NCBI RefSeq assembly: GCF_004917065.1
Contig: NZ_SSYA01000001.1
Location: 1,868,161-1,932,160, forward strand
Direction: 5' to 3'
DNA from: Geomonas ferrireducens
Lineage (GTDB): Bacteria > Desulfobacterota > Desulfuromonadia > Geobacterales > Geobacteraceae
Length of the DNA: 64,000 nucleotides
The notes below the pieces were generated by a model. The model made no database searches. It was not told the DNA's origin and saw only the letters and a program-made list of their open reading frames with translations. This document shows, piece after piece, positions 34,660 through 43,649 of the stretch. The position numbers were made by a program, and so were the translations under genes. The first letter of the stretch is position 1. Each line of letters begins with the position of its first letter.

Positions 34660-35778
34660 TTGGCTAACGGTGAAAAACAGGATTACTACGAACTGCTCGA
34701 GGTGAACAAGAACGCCTCCGAGACCGAGATCAAGAAGGCGTACCGGCGTCTGGCCATCAAGTACCACCCCGACAAGAACCCGGGAGATAAGAGCGCCGAG
34801 GATAAGTTCAAGGAGATCTCCGAGGCTTACGAGGTGCTATCCGACGGGGAGAAGCGTGCCCGCTACGACCAGTTCGGCCATGCCGGGGTGGGTGGCAACG
34901 GCTTCAACTCCGGCTTCAACGGGTTCGGCAATTCCCCCTTCGGCGACATCTTCGGGGACATCTTCGGAGAGGTGTTCGGCGGACGCCAGAAGGCCTCGCG
35001 CGGCAAGCGTGGCGACGACCTGCAGTACAACCTGGAGGTCACCTTCGAGGAGGCGGCCTTCGGGGCAGAGAAAAAGATCGACATCCCCTACGCGAAGCGC
35101 TGTGAGGCGTGCGGCGGCTCCGGTGCCAAGGCCGGGACCCAGCCGAAGACTTGCCCCACCTGTCAGGGTGCCGGGCAGATGCGCTTCCAGCAGGGCTTTT
35201 TCAGCGTTTCCAAAACCTGCTCGCACTGCAATGGCGAGGGGCGCGTAGTCGAGCATCCCTGCCCGAGCTGCCGCGGCGCGGGGACCGTGCGCGACAAGAA
35301 GACCATCTCGGTGAAGGTTCCGGCCGGGGTGGAGACCGGCATCCGCCTGAAGCTCACCGGCGAAGGGGGGCAGGGGACCAAGGGGGGCGCTAACGGCGAC
35401 CTCTACGTCGCGCTCAGCGTGCGCGAACACCCGATCTTCAGGCGCGAGGACAACGACGTTATCTGCGAGATCCCCATCAGCTTCACCCAGGCGGCGCTCG
35501 GCTGCGAGATCGAGGTGCCGACCCTGGACGGCAGGGTGAACATGAAGATCCCGGAAGGGACCCAGTCCGGCGCCATCTTCAGGATGCGCGGGAAAGGGGT
35601 GCCGGCGCTGCAGGGTTACGGGCGCGGCGACCACATGGTGATCGCCAAGGTGGAGACCCCGACGAACCTGAACAAGCAGCAGCGTGAACTTCTGGAGGAG
35701 TTGGCTCGGATCAGCGGCGAGGACGTCAATCCGATGGGCAAGAACTTCTTCTCCAAGGTCATGGACATCTTCAGTTGA
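34660..35778 (+). CDS. dnaJ: Co-chaperone DnaJ (Hsp40)
   Basis: Stimulates DnaK ATPase and delivers substrates. The J domain ([17 protein letters not shown] in [10 protein letters not shown]) is followed by a Gly/Phe-rich stretch. The four CxxCxGxG zinc motifs ([32 protein letters not shown]) and the C-terminal peptide-binding domains come next. The open frame begins at 34642. TTG 34660, with GAGGGA five bases upstream, gives 372 residues and an N-terminus typical of DnaJ. Its stop overlaps the start of the next gene. Confidence 0.95.
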   Translation: MANGEKQDYYELLEVNKNASETEIKKAYRRLAIKYHPDKNPGDKSAEDKFKEISEAYEVLSDGEKRARYDQFGHAGVGGNGFNSGFNGFGNSPFGDIFGDIFGEVFGGRQKASRGKRGDDLQYNLEVTFEEAAFGAEKKIDIPYAKRCEACGGSGAKAGTQPKTCPTCQGAGQMRFQQGFFSVSKTCSHCNGEGRVVEHPCPSCRGAGTVRDKKTISVKVPAGVETGIRLKLTGEGGQGTKGGANGDLYVALSVREHPIFRREDNDVICEIPISFTQAALGCEIEVPTLDGRVNMKIPEGTQSGAIFRMRGKGVPALQGYGRGDHMVIAKVETPTNLNKQQRELLEELARISGEDVNPMGKNFFSKVMDIFS

Positions 35779-36308
35779 GAAAGGCCCTGGGCAGGGGCGC
35801 GGTGCTGGTCTTTTCCGTTCTTCTTTGGAACGGGCATCCTGCACCCGCCCTCTGCGCTCCGGCCGAGGCGACCGTCCTCGCCGATGCATCCTACCAGGGA
35901 ACTCTCAGGGAAAAGATACACGGGGCGAAGAGGCGCATCATCTGCGCCTTTTACCTTTTCAAGGCCACCGATCGCAGGGGGAACGCCCCGGCGCTCATCG
36001 CCGCTGACCTCGCCGATGCGAAAAGGCGGGGAGTGGAGGTGAAGGTGATCCTCGAAGGGGACGACGAGGTGGGGCGTGAGAACCGCGCCGTCGCCGGATA
36101 CCTGACGCGCAAAGGGGTGAAGGTCGTTTTCCCGCGCGGCAGAAGGACCACTCACGCGAAGGCGGTTGTAATCGACGACCGCTTCGTCCTGATCGGAAGC
36201 CACAACCTCTCCCACGCGGCGCTCACCCGCAACCGGGAGCTCTCGGTGCTGCTGGATGCACCCGAGCTCGCAGCGCAGGTGACGCGTTACCTGGAAGGGA
36301 TCAGGTGA
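35775..36308 (+). CDS. Exported phospholipase D / Nuc-like protein with one HKD motif
   Basis: A 177-residue protein with an N-terminal signal peptide ([20 protein letters not shown]). A single PLD half-domain follows, with the HKD signature [20 protein letters not shown]. Single-HKD proteins of this size (Nuc, and the related NucT) act as dimers and cleave nucleic acids, so a periplasmic or secreted nuclease is likely. The start is TTG 35775, overlapping the dnaJ stop (TTGA), so it is translationally coupled to the heat-shock operon. Substrate is inference. Confidence 0.8.
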   Translation: MRKALGRGAVLVFSVLLWNGHPAPALCAPAEATVLADASYQGTLREKIHGAKRRIICAFYLFKATDRRGNAPALIAADLADAKRRGVEVKVILEGDDEVGRENRAVAGYLTRKGVKVVFPRGRRTTHAKAVVIDDRFVLIGSHNLSHAALTRNRELSVLLDAPELAAQVTRYLEGIR

Positions 36309-38440
36309 AAACCACAAGCACCACATCGGCGTCCACCTCCTTAAAAGGAGTAGCAACCTTGCTTTACCGTCGGCACGCAGCACTCAAGAAGCTCTTCTCT
36401 CCCGTTTTCCTTCTCCTTTTCCTTGCGCTTTCCTTTGCAGTCTCCGCGCACGCCTCCATCGCGACCTACCCGGAACTCCCCACCGGCTACAGTTCCATCC
36501 GGGTCTTCGACGTGCAAAATCGCTACGTCGGACGCATCCTCCCCGCCCAGCGCTACTGGGTCTCCATCGACCGCATCCCGCTCTTTCTGCGCAAGGCGCT
36601 GGTCGCCACCGAGGACGCCCGCTTCTACGAGCACGGCGGCATCGACGTGCGCGGCATCGCCCGCGCCCTCGTGAAGGACGTGGTGAAGGGGAGGCTCGCC
36701 GAAGGCGGTTCCACCATCACGCAACAGCTGATCAAGAACAAGTTCTTGACCGGGGAAAAGTCGATCGACAGGAAGGTGAAGGAAGTCCAGCTCGCCATGG
36801 ATTTCGAGAAGAAGTACACCAAGGACCAGATCCTCGAGATGTACTTCAACGAGATCTACTTCGGCAACGGCGCCTGGGGAATCGCGCAGGCGGCGCGGCA
36901 GTACTTCGACAAGAACCCGGAGGAGCTGACCGAGGCGGAGTGCTCGCTTCTTGCCGGGGTGCCGAAGAACCCGGGACGCTACAACCCGCTGGGCGACCTT
37001 GCCAAGGTGAGTGCGCGTCGCAGCACCGTCCTCTCCCGCATGGTCTCGGTCAAGATGATCACCCCGCAGCAGAAACGGGCCATCGAGGCGCATCCGGCAA
37101 CGGTGATCAAGCCGGGACAGGCCCTGGCCTATCTCGAGATCGTACGCCGTCAGCTCGTCGAGCGTTACGGGGCACACGTGGTGGAACAGGGGGGGCTGGA
37201 CGTCATCGCCGCCCTCGACGTTAACCTGCAAAAGCAGGCGGAGCAGACGCTGCGCGACGGCGTGAAGAAGGTGAACCCGAAGCTCCAGGGCGCGCTCATC
37301 TGCATGGACCTGAAGACCGGGGACATCCTGGCCGCGGTGGGCGGGGTGGACAACGCGAAGGGAGGCTTCAACCGTGCCTTCGCCGCCAAGCGGCAGCCCG
37401 GCTCCGCCATCAAGCCGCTCATCTTCGCGGCGGCGCTCGACCAGGGATACACCCCGGCAAGCCTCATGAACGACACCCCGGTTTCCTACAACAAGGGGAA
37501 CGGCCAGGTGTGGCGTCCGCACAACTACGAGAAGAAGAGTTTCGGGGAGATGCCGCTGCGGGCGGCGCTCGCCCACTCCAACAACGTGATCACCGTGAAG
37601 CTCCTCGAATCGGTCGGGGTGAACAACTTCGTCACCTTCGCTGGGCGCATGGGGCTTTCCCTGCGTTCGCCGAACGACCTATCCCTGGCGCTTGGAACGG
37701 ACGAGGTGACCCTGGATGACCTCGTCTCGGCGTATTCGCCTCTTGCCAACGGCGGCATCCGGACCGAGGGGCGCACCATCGTCAAGGTGTTCGACAGAAA
37801 CCGCAAGAGCTGGACCGACAACCCGACGCGAAGCGCCCCGGTGCTCTCGCCGGCGACGGCGTACGTGACCACGGAGATGATGAAGGACGTGCTCACCTAC
37901 GGCACCGCCAAGGGGCTCAAGAACTTCAGCCGTCAGCGTCCTGCCGCCGGCAAGACCGGCACCACCGACGACTACCGCGATGCATGGTTCGTGGGGTACA
38001 CTCCGCAGCTGATCACCGGGGTCTGGGTGGGGTACGACAAGCCGAAGCCGGGAGGAAGGGGCTTTACCGGCGGGGTGGTTTCCGCCCCGATCTGGGAGAA
38101 GTTCATGCGCGTGGCGACGGCGGGTAAACCGGCTGCCGACTTCGCGAGGCCTGAAGGGGTGATCACGGTCACCATCGACCCGACCACCGCGCAACTGGCA
38201 ACGCCGGAATGCCCGACCACGAAGGAAGAGGATTTCATCGCGGGAACCGAACCGACCGTTTACTGCACGAAACATGGCGGGGAGGGGATGCCCCCGACGC
38301 ATCCGAAAGAGGGTCAACCTGCACAAACCGAACAGCCCGGGGTGCCGGGCCAACCGGAAAGTGCGCCGTCGCAGGGTGAGCCCCCGGCGCAGGACCAGCC
38401 GGCCGACGACGGCGCGGGGCAGGTGGAAATGCTCCGCTAG
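36305..38440 (+). CDS. Class A penicillin-binding protein (PBP1A family): transglycosylase and transpeptidase
   Basis: Builds and cross-links peptidoglycan on the outer face of the inner membrane. One N-terminal membrane anchor ([17 protein letters not shown]) precedes a GT51 domain with [12 protein letters not shown] and [13 protein letters not shown]. The transpeptidase follows, with SxxK in [13 protein letters not shown] in [10 protein letters not shown] and KTG in [14 protein letters not shown]. The C-terminal tail is Pro/Gln/Glu-rich. The GTG start at 36305 overlaps the previous stop (GTGA). TTG 36359 with AAAAGGAG eight bases upstream is an equally good alternative. The stop overlaps that of convergent gpmA by four bases. 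Confidence 0.92.
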   Translation: MKTTSTTSASTSLKGVATLLYRRHAALKKLFSPVFLLLFLALSFAVSAHASIATYPELPTGYSSIRVFDVQNRYVGRILPAQRYWVSIDRIPLFLRKALVATEDARFYEHGGIDVRGIARALVKDVVKGRLAEGGSTITQQLIKNKFLTGEKSIDRKVKEVQLAMDFEKKYTKDQILEMYFNEIYFGNGAWGIAQAARQYFDKNPEELTEAECSLLAGVPKNPGRYNPLGDLAKVSARRSTVLSRMVSVKMITPQQKRAIEAHPATVIKPGQALAYLEIVRRQLVERYGAHVVEQGGLDVIAALDVNLQKQAEQTLRDGVKKVNPKLQGALICMDLKTGDILAAVGGVDNAKGGFNRAFAAKRQPGSAIKPLIFAAALDQGYTPASLMNDTPVSYNKGNGQVWRPHNYEKKSFGEMPLRAALAHSNNVITVKLLESVGVNNFVTFAGRMGLSLRSPNDLSLALGTDEVTLDDLVSAYSPLANGGIRTEGRTIVKVFDRNRKSWTDNPTRSAPVLSPATAYVTTEMMKDVLTYGTAKGLKNFSRQRPAAGKTGTTDDYRDAWFVGYTPQLITGVWVGYDKPKPGGRGFTGGVVSAPIWEKFMRVATAGKPAADFARPEGVITVTIDPTTAQLATPECPTTKEEDFIAGTEPTVYCTKHGGEGMPPTHPKEGQPAQTEQPGVPGQPESAPSQGEPPAQDQPADDGAGQVEMLR

Positions 38441-39144
38441 GAGAGTTCGCCCGAGTCGCTCGCGTAGTAGTGGCGCAGCGGCTTGAGGTCGTCGTCCAAT
38501 TCGTACACGAGCGGCGTGCCGGTGGCGATCTCCAGATTTACAATGTCCCAGTCCGAAACCCGGTCCAGGTACTTGATCAGTCCGCGCAGGCTGTTGCCGT
38601 GGGCGACCACCAGGACGCGCCGACCTTCCCTGAGTGCCGGTGCGATTTCCTGCTGCCAGAAGGGGAGCACCCGCTCGACGGTGTCCTGCAGGCACTCCGT
38701 GTTCGGGATCAGGTGCTTTGCTAGCGCGCTGTAGCGTGGATCGCGCCCGGGGTAACGTTCGTCCCCTTCGGGGAGCGCCGGCGGGCGCACGTGGTAGCTT
38801 CTGCGCCAGAGCTTCACCTGCTCCTCGCCGTACTTCTCCGCCGTCTGCGTCTTGTTCAGCCCCTGCAGCGCGCCGTAGTGCCGCTCGTTCAGGCGCCAGT
38901 CCTTCCGCTCCGGAATCCATACCAGATCCATCTCATCCAGGATGAGCCACAACGTCCGCACCGCGCGTTTTAGGACCGAGGTGAAGGCGACATCGAAGAC
39001 GAACCCCTTCTCCCTCAGGAGTCGCCCGGCACGGCGACTCTCCTCCTCGCCCTTTTCCGAGAGGTTCACGTCGGTCCAGCCGGTGAAGAGGTTTTCCTTG
39101 TTCCAGACGCTCTCGCCGTGTCGAACCAGTACCAACTGCCGCAT
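38437..39144 (-). CDS. gpmA: 2,3-bisphosphoglycerate-dependent phosphoglycerate mutase
   Basis: Interconverts 3- and 2-phosphoglycerate in glycolysis and gluconeogenesis. The phosphohistidine motif [20 protein letters not shown] opens the protein, [13 protein letters not shown] follows, and the second His lies in [14 protein letters not shown] 39144 with AGGAGG upstream gives 235 residues; six in-frame codons further up are not needed. It follows the M23 peptidase gene on the minus strand. Confidence 0.95.
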   Translation of the reverse strand: MRQLVLVRHGESVWNKENLFTGWTDVNLSEKGEEESRRAGRLLREKGFVFDVAFTSVLKRAVRTLWLILDEMDLVWIPERKDWRLNERHYGALQGLNKTQTAEKYGEEQVKLWRRSYHVRPPALPEGDERYPGRDPRYSALAKHLIPNTECLQDTVERVLPFWQQEIAPALREGRRVLVVAHGNSLRGLIKYLDRVSDWDIVNLEIATGTPLVYELDDDLKPLRHYYASDSGELS

Positions 39145-39175
39145 CTTCCACCTCCTGCGCACATTTGCGACGCCG

Positions 39176-40498
39176 CTACTTGACCGCGCTCGCCTCTTTC
39201 GCGTCGGCCAGCTTGTCGGTCACGTTGTTCTTGATCCAGGAAGGATCCCACCACTCGATCGGGTTCACCTCCTGGCCGGAGACCACGACGCCGAAATGAA
39301 GGTGATCGCCGCTGGCAAGACCGGTGTCGCCGGTGTCCCCGATGATGTCCCCTTTGTTCACTTGGGCTCCCTCCTTCACCCCGATCCGGCTTAGATGTCC
39401 GTAGAGGGTCTGCAATCCCATGCCGTGGTCGATGATCACGCACTGCCCGTAGATGCCGAGATCGTCCGCCCACACCACCTTCCCGTTGTTCGCGGCGGGA
39501 ACCTTCGCATGTGCCAGGGAGGCGAGGTCGATCCCCAGGTGATACTGCTGGTCCACTTGTGCGCCCTTGTAGAAGTAGCTGCGGAACTGGCTGAAGGTCC
39601 CGCGCGGGGCCGAGTTGGGCAGGCGCATGAAGTCACCGCTCCAAAGCGGCGTCGGCGAGGTCTTGAGCCCGGTCTGGTAAAGCGTCTTGCGGTCGGCGCT
39701 TCTCACCTCGCTGTTCACCTTGAGGAACACCTCGAGCGGGGTGGCCGCCTTGGGAAACCGGTCCTTGAACTCCGAGGAGACCTTCTCCAGGAAGGAGTCG
39801 GTGAGTTCGATGCGGTCCCTCGGGAAGGACTTCTCCAGGACGTGGAAATAGATCCCGGTCAGACGCTCGTTCCCCGCCCGGTCGACGGCGAGCACCTTCG
39901 GGATGAAGCGCTCCTGCGGCAGATCGCTTGGGAAAGCGAAGAGGCAGGCGTAGAAACCGCCGGGCTGCCGGTATCCGGGGAAAAAGCGGTCCGCGAAGAC
40001 GATGCCGGTCTTCACCACTTCCCGGTTCACCGTGTACACCACAAGGCCCGAGCCGCCGCGCGATACGTTGTGCGCCGTGCTCAGCACGGTTACTGCGGGA
40101 GGCTTGTTCTGGTAATCGAAGTCGAGGGTTTCTTCGGTGCTGTTGCCTGAACCGAAGCGGATTATGGAGCGGTCGACGGCGCTTATCTGCAGCCTGACGG
40201 GGCCTTCCTTGAGTCCCGACTGTGCGGGGAACCGGAAGTTTTCCGATACGTCGGTTTTCCCGGCGGGATACTCATGCGCGAGAACCGGGAAGCTCTTTTG
40301 TCCCTGTAACAGGACTACCTTCAGGGATTTGAGTCCCGACCGGTCGCGCAGCCTGAGGACGACATCCACCTTTGCAGAGATGGGACCGGGTTGCCGCGAG
40401 AGGGCAAGGGTGGGTCCTGAAGTGTCGACGAAATAGTAAGCAGCGCCGGCGATCAGGACGAGGATGATGAATAGTGAGAAGAATATCGTGGTCTTCAT
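39176..40498 (-). CDS. Membrane-anchored M23 peptidase (LytM-type)
   Basis: A 440-residue envelope protein that probably cuts peptidoglycan cross-bridges or activates amidases. One N-terminal membrane helix ([19 protein letters not shown]) is followed by about 260 residues of beta-rich periplasmic sequence. The M23 domain has Zn ligands in HLGIDLAS (HxxxD) and HLHFGV, and [14 protein letters not shown] before them. All catalytic residues appear present, so it may be active. GGAGG precedes ATG 40498; the open frame further up is non-coding. The accessory RNA region lies upstream. Confidence 0.88.
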   Translation of the reverse strand: MKTTIFFSLFIILVLIAGAAYYFVDTSGPTLALSRQPGPISAKVDVVLRLRDRSGLKSLKVVLLQGQKSFPVLAHEYPAGKTDVSENFRFPAQSGLKEGPVRLQISAVDRSIIRFGSGNSTEETLDFDYQNKPPAVTVLSTAHNVSRGGSGLVVYTVNREVVKTGIVFADRFFPGYRQPGGFYACLFAFPSDLPQERFIPKVLAVDRAGNERLTGIYFHVLEKSFPRDRIELTDSFLEKVSSEFKDRFPKAATPLEVFLKVNSEVRSADRKTLYQTGLKTSPTPLWSGDFMRLPNSAPRGTFSQFRSYFYKGAQVDQQYHLGIDLASLAHAKVPAANNGKVVWADDLGIYGQCVIIDHGMGLQTLYGHLSRIGVKEGAQVNKGDIIGDTGDTGLASGDHLHFGVVVSGQEVNPIEWWDPSWIKNNVTDKLADAKEASAVK

Positions 40499-40701
40499 GG
40501 GTACCTCCAGCAGCAAAGCAGCGCTGTTAGGCTGGCCGTCGGGTTCTTCACACGTAGAAGAGGTAGGTCCCGGCGGCACCCAACGCAGTTTAGCATCGGC
40601 CCCACTGAAGTCCAGCCGGCATGGAAGTGCCCCCGATCCGGTGTAGTACACGAGGCGGGTAGTAAAAAATACGATTGCACTCTTTTAAAATTTTTGACAG
40701 G

Positions 40702-40710
40702 TGGTATAGT
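40702..40710 (+). promoter_or_regulatory. Extended -10 promoter of RNA element 1
   Basis: TGGTATAGT is an extended -10 (TG-n-TATAGT). It aligns with the same position in element 2 (TGTTATGTT). A TTGACA at 40694-40699 is too close to act as its -35. The CAGCTAGCTAGC palindrome falls at the expected transcription start in both elements. Confidence 0.5.
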
Positions 40711-40715
40711 GCTCA

Positions 40716-40910
40716 CAGCTAGCTAGCTGTAACAGAATGTCTCGGAAAAGGAGGTAGCAGTATCGAGGTAAACTCCGCTGAAGAGGATTCTAACTTACAC
40801 ACAGCCTTAAGAGCTCCGATGCCGAAAGCGTCGGAATGACCCCTGTAAAGAGGGGATCGAGTATGACAAAAGAGGCCTAGCTAACTGACAGCAGGCCTCT
40901 TTCCTATTGT
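40716..40910 (+). ncRNA. Structured RNA element 1 (undescribed family candidate), upstream of the DUF3332 gene
   Basis: About 190 bases with no supported frame. In order: palindrome ACAGCTAGCTAGCTGT (40715-40730); core TCTCGGAaAAGGAGGTA (40740-40756); AAACTCC and AGAGGATTCT. Hairpin B follows, CCGATGC-CGAAA-GCGTCGG (40816-40834), then hairpin C, CCCCT-n6-AGGGG (40840-40855), then ATCGAG. The last part is a 10-bp terminator-like stem, AAAGAGGCCT / AGGCCTCTTT (40869-40902). Each part has a counterpart in the same order in element 2. Hairpins B and C show compensatory base changes between the copies. It lies 140 bases before the DUF3332 start, so it may be a cis-acting leader or a separate small RNA. 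It matches none of the common riboswitch classes I can recall. Confidence 0.6.
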
Positions 40911-41041
40911 GACACTTGCAGCCATAGCACCGCCCGGAAATGTTGATGGCAATGATCTGAGCGTGGCTGGCTGATACTATGTATTCCCGGGGAGCGTTCG
41001 GTTTCCGGTGGTACTATCCAATCCGAAAGGGAGGAACACGT

Positions 41042-41575
41042 ATGAAAAGAGTTACAGCGGCGATACTCGCCATGGTTATGGGGATGGTGTCCTTGCAGGG
41101 GTGCTACGGCAAAATGGCACTAACCAAGAAGGTGTACCAGGTGAACGGCCAAGTGGGCGACAAGTTCCTGCGCAGTCTGGTTACCTGGGTCTTCATCATC
41201 GTCCCGGTGTACGGTGTCTCGGCCCTGGTCGACTTCGTGGTCTTCAACACCATCGAGTTCTGGAGCGGCCATAACCCGGTAGCTTCCGGCGAGAAGGACT
41301 TCATGTACAGCGAAAACGGCGAGACCTTCAAGGTGCATGCGAGCAAAAGCGGCGACACGGTACGCTACACGATGAACCATTACCGCGGCGATACCTACCT
41401 GGATACGATGACCATCGACTGGAACGTGAAGAATGGTAACTCGGTGGCGGTGTTGAAGGAAGGTGATGAAGTTACCAAGTACCAGGCTATGCGTATGAAT
41501 GGCGGCGTCCAAGTCACCAGTTCCGGCCCGGGTGCTCTCAGCCGCGGACAACAGGCGTTGGCTCTCTATCAGTAG
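41042..41575 (+). CDS. DUF3332-type lipoprotein
   Basis: A 177-residue protein with a signal peptide and lipobox LQGC. The GCYGKMALTKKVYQVNG opening, a hydrophobic segment LVTWVFIIVPVYGVSALVD and FNTIEFWSGHNPV are typical of DUF3332. Members are small envelope proteins of unknown function. The open frame begins at 40979, but ATG 41042 with GGGAGG eight bases upstream is the start. A weak extended -10 (TGATACTAT, 40972-40980) lies upstream. It is flanked on both sides by the related RNA elements. Confidence 0.75.
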   Translation: MKRVTAAILAMVMGMVSLQGCYGKMALTKKVYQVNGQVGDKFLRSLVTWVFIIVPVYGVSALVDFVVFNTIEFWSGHNPVASGEKDFMYSENGETFKVHASKSGDTVRYTMNHYRGDTYLDTMTIDWNVKNGNSVAVLKEGDEVTKYQAMRMNGGVQVTSSGPGALSRGQQALALYQ

Positions 41576-41693
41576 GTAGTGGTGTTGTCACAAGGGAGGG
41601 GGTGCAGCGCTGGGGAGGGTGGCCGACTGGGCAACTTGAGCAGTATACCTGTAAAAAAAAAATTTCAATAGACTGTTTCTTTGGTCCCGGCGG

Positions 41694-41702
41694 TGTTATG
41701 TT
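41694..41702 (+). promoter_or_regulatory. Extended -10 promoter of RNA element 2
   Basis: TGTTATGTT (TG-n-TATGTT) lies at the same distance from GCTAGCTAGC as the extended -10 of element 1. No clear -35 is present. Confidence 0.45.
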
Positions 41703-41707
41703 TGACT

Positions 41708-41911
41708 CAGCTAGCTAGCCAAGAGTAAAGAAAACAAGAGTAAAGAGGAATCTCGGACAAAGGAGGTAATCAGCATCAAAGAAACTCCACCGCAGAGGAA
41801 TCTCACAACTTGAAGCTGTAACCTCCCGGTGTTCATAACGCCGGCAACACCCTTGAAAAGGGTACCCATCAAGCAGAAAAGTGAGGCCCGCCATAACGGC
41901 GGGCCTTTCAA
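41708..41911 (+). ncRNA. Structured RNA element 2, paralogue of element 1
   Basis: Same layout as element 1. It has GCTAGCTAGC (41710-41719), then an insertion with the 11-mer CAAGAGTAAAG twice (41720-41730, 41735-41745). Core TCTCGGAcAAAGGAGGTA (41751-41768), AAACTCC and AGAGGAATCTC follow. Hairpin B is CCGGTGT-TCATA-ACGCCGG (41826-41844); hairpin C is ACCCT-TGAAA-AGGGT (41849-41863); then ATCAAG. A strong terminator AGGCCCGCC-ATAAC-GGCGGGCCT with T-rich tail (41884-41911) closes it. GGAGGT can also pair with ACCTCC (41821-41826), which would hide an SD-like sequence. The next gene is on the other strand, so this copy has no obvious downstream target. Confidence 0.6.
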
Positions 41912-41957
41912 TTTTTGTGCGTCCGCCCGTCACCATCCTCAGTTGGCAATACTGAAG

Positions 41958-42281
41958 TTAAGGTTTACTCGAACCCTCGGGGACAAAGCGTATTTCCAGA
42001 TGACACCCCACGGCATGGGCATATTTCTTTAGGGTAGACAGAGAAGGCGTATGCTTTCCTGCTGCCTCGAGTCGCGAAATTGCACTTTTAGTAGTCCCCA
42101 TGATTTCAGCAACCGCTTCCTGTGAAAGACCGACCCGCGCACGTGCCGCCAGCATCTCTTTTGCCAGAGCGTATTCTTCATCCAACTCCGCGTATGCTTT
42201 GTTGAAACCTCTTCGCTTCCCTGCCTTTTCAAGCAGATCCTTATGGTCATGGACAACCGGTTCGTATTTCAGATCAGACAT
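41958..42281 (-). CDS. XRE-family (HigA-like) antitoxin or repressor
   Basis: A 107-residue protein with a helix-turn-helix in the second half (LSQEAVAEIMGTTKSAISRLEAAG). HTPSLSTLKKYAHAVG and a short beta-strand end (CHLEIRFVP) follow. This layout is common in HigA-type antitoxins, which usually sit beside a RelE/ParE toxin. No such toxin is here; the gene follows the Abi_2 gene by 20 bases on the same strand, so they may form a pair. AGGAGG precedes the ATG. Base composition is lower in G+C than the core genes. Role as antitoxin is inference. Confidence 0.8.
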   Translation of the reverse strand: MSDLKYEPVVHDHKDLLEKAGKRRGFNKAYAELDEEYALAKEMLAARARVGLSQEAVAEIMGTTKSAISRLEAAGKHTPSLSTLKKYAHAVGCHLEIRFVPEGSSKP

Positions 42282-42301
42282 CTTCTACCTCCTTCAGTTA
42301 G

Positions 42302-43228
42302 CTACAGCTCTTTCCAATCCTTTGGGAACCCCATCGCTGGTGGTGTCACGGCAGGATGATGGGTGAGAAGATCACCCAGCCGCTCCCTCCATTTGTGGCC
42401 GGGGTTCACGATATCCATCAGGTGGCCAAGCATCACCAATGTGTTGTAGATCTTCCTAGGCTCAGCCCTGTTTAAGGAGGGCAGCACATGGGTAGGCCTC
42501 GCTTTAGGTAAGGCCCATGAGATGGTGAACTCGCGGTTCCAGAGCCGGGAGTGGTGAGCGCAAATATTTCTGACCGTGGTGATGTGTTGAAGGAACGAGG
42601 TGAAGATGACTTCATCGATATCGTAGATACGAGAGATAGCGTTGCGGTCACGACTTTTGACGAGGTTTGCGTACCAGAGGGAAAGCTCACCGAAGGTCAT
42701 GATTTCACAGATTACCCAAATCGGGGGGAGGGATAGTTCTGGGTAAGCGGTGCGGTTGTGGCGAATGAAGATCTCAGAGCTTCTGCGGACTACCTGCTGC
42801 AATGATCGGATGCTGTCACCGTGGTTCCACCTCGGAGGGCGCGGCGGCTTAAACAAGCCAGCATCAAGGTGCGCAAGAGGCCCATAGGTATGAGCCAAAT
42901 GGTAAGCCCATTGAGCCCGTAAGGAGACCTCAAACCGTTCGATAGCATCCATGACCCAGAGCCTGAACTCCCGGTCAAAAAAGTATAGTTCAAGAGCGGT
43001 GTCAAAATGTGCCTTTGGTTTGAAAGTGTGAGTTGCATGATCCTGCTCTAGCGGAAGCCAGTAGCCAGACAGTCGGTAATAGTTTAGGTGGGAAAGGAAA
43101 TGGCGGGCGCGGTTGTGGTCGTCAATCTGAAGACCTCGTTGCTGCAGTAGGTCTATTTTCTGCTCATAGGTCAGTGGGGGCTTCTTGAACGGCACGTCGC
43201 GGACCCCTGAAAAAAAGTAACCCCCCAT
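42302..43228 (-). CDS. Abi_2 family (AbiD/AbiF-like) abortive infection protein
   Basis: A 308-residue protein of the Abi_2 family. Features are PLTYEQKIDLLQQRGLQI, the FLSHLNYYRLSGYWLPLE block, RFEVSLRAQWAYHLAHTYG, and near the C-terminus the HEPN-type RxxxxH motif in TVRNICAHHSRLWNRE. Related proteins stop phage growth in Gram-positive hosts, probably as RNases. ATG 43228 or GTG 43195 may be the start. It lies beside tRNA-Thr, with visibly lower G+C than the core genes, so recent transfer is likely. Partner is the XRE gene downstream. Confidence 0.85.
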   Translation of the reverse strand: MGGYFFSGVRDVPFKKPPLTYEQKIDLLQQRGLQIDDHNRARHFLSHLNYYRLSGYWLPLEQDHATHTFKPKAHFDTALELYFFDREFRLWVMDAIERFEVSLRAQWAYHLAHTYGPLAHLDAGLFKPPRPPRWNHGDSIRSLQQVVRRSSEIFIRHNRTAYPELSLPPIWVICEIMTFGELSLWYANLVKSRDRNAISRIYDIDEVIFTSFLQHITTVRNICAHHSRLWNREFTISWALPKARPTHVLPSLNRAEPRKIYNTLVMLGHLMDIVNPGHKWRERLGDLLTHHPAVTPPAMGFPKDWKEL

Positions 43229-43649
43229 GGTGCGCAGATCTTACGGGATGCGTGGGGGGTGTTGTTGTGGGAAGACTACCTAACTTGGTTGGCTAATGCA
43301 AGAGCAAAAAATTGAATCATCCTAGGTCGAGTTCCAGAAAACGGCATGAAGTTACATGTCTGCCAATTGCTGGGGGGCGAGGCCTCTCAATACGAGCTTT
43401 ACCGGGGTGCAGCGAGGCGGATTCTATACGCGGTTACGCCTCCCTTCCCTTTAGCCGCCCTTTCCTTTAAGGAAGGATGTCCTACCATGGCCGACTCCAT
43501 GTCGCCCACGACATGGCGAATTAGGATCGTAAAATCCGGGGTCGTAAAAGATGAAGCGAGAGCGCAGGGAAAAGGATACGTGAGAGGATACGTGAGGAGC
43601 GAAAACGACAAAGGGGTAACAGGTGATGTCCTGTAACCCCTTGTTTGTA
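43229..43649. other. Gene-poor gap between Abi_2 and tRNA-Thr
   Basis: No gene can be supported in these 421 bases. They hold a 12-bp tandem duplication (AGGATACGTGAG at 43573-43584 and 43585-43596) and an 11-of-12-bp hairpin next to the tRNA (AAGGGGTAACAG / CTGTAACCCCTT, about 43611-43640). The hairpin probably terminates the tRNA transcript. A frame at 43346-43636 has no recognisable domain. The location is typical of a tRNA-associated insertion scar, but no tRNA-end direct repeat is seen. Confidence 0.5.

Noticed and set aside
36305-36358. Certain choice of the GTG start for the class A PBP
   Set aside because: TTG 36359 has a better SD; the two starts cannot be separated from sequence, so the outer one is listed with a note.
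40762-40839. Small peptide from ATC after the SD-like sequence in RNA element 1
   Set aside because: No canonical start codon, and the equivalent frame in element 2 stops after 12 codons with a one-base offset, so coding is not conserved.
43346-43636. 96-codon frame next to tRNA-Thr as an integrase remnant
   Set aside because: No recombinase catalytic motif is visible; it crosses the 12-bp tandem repeat and the tRNA terminator hairpin.
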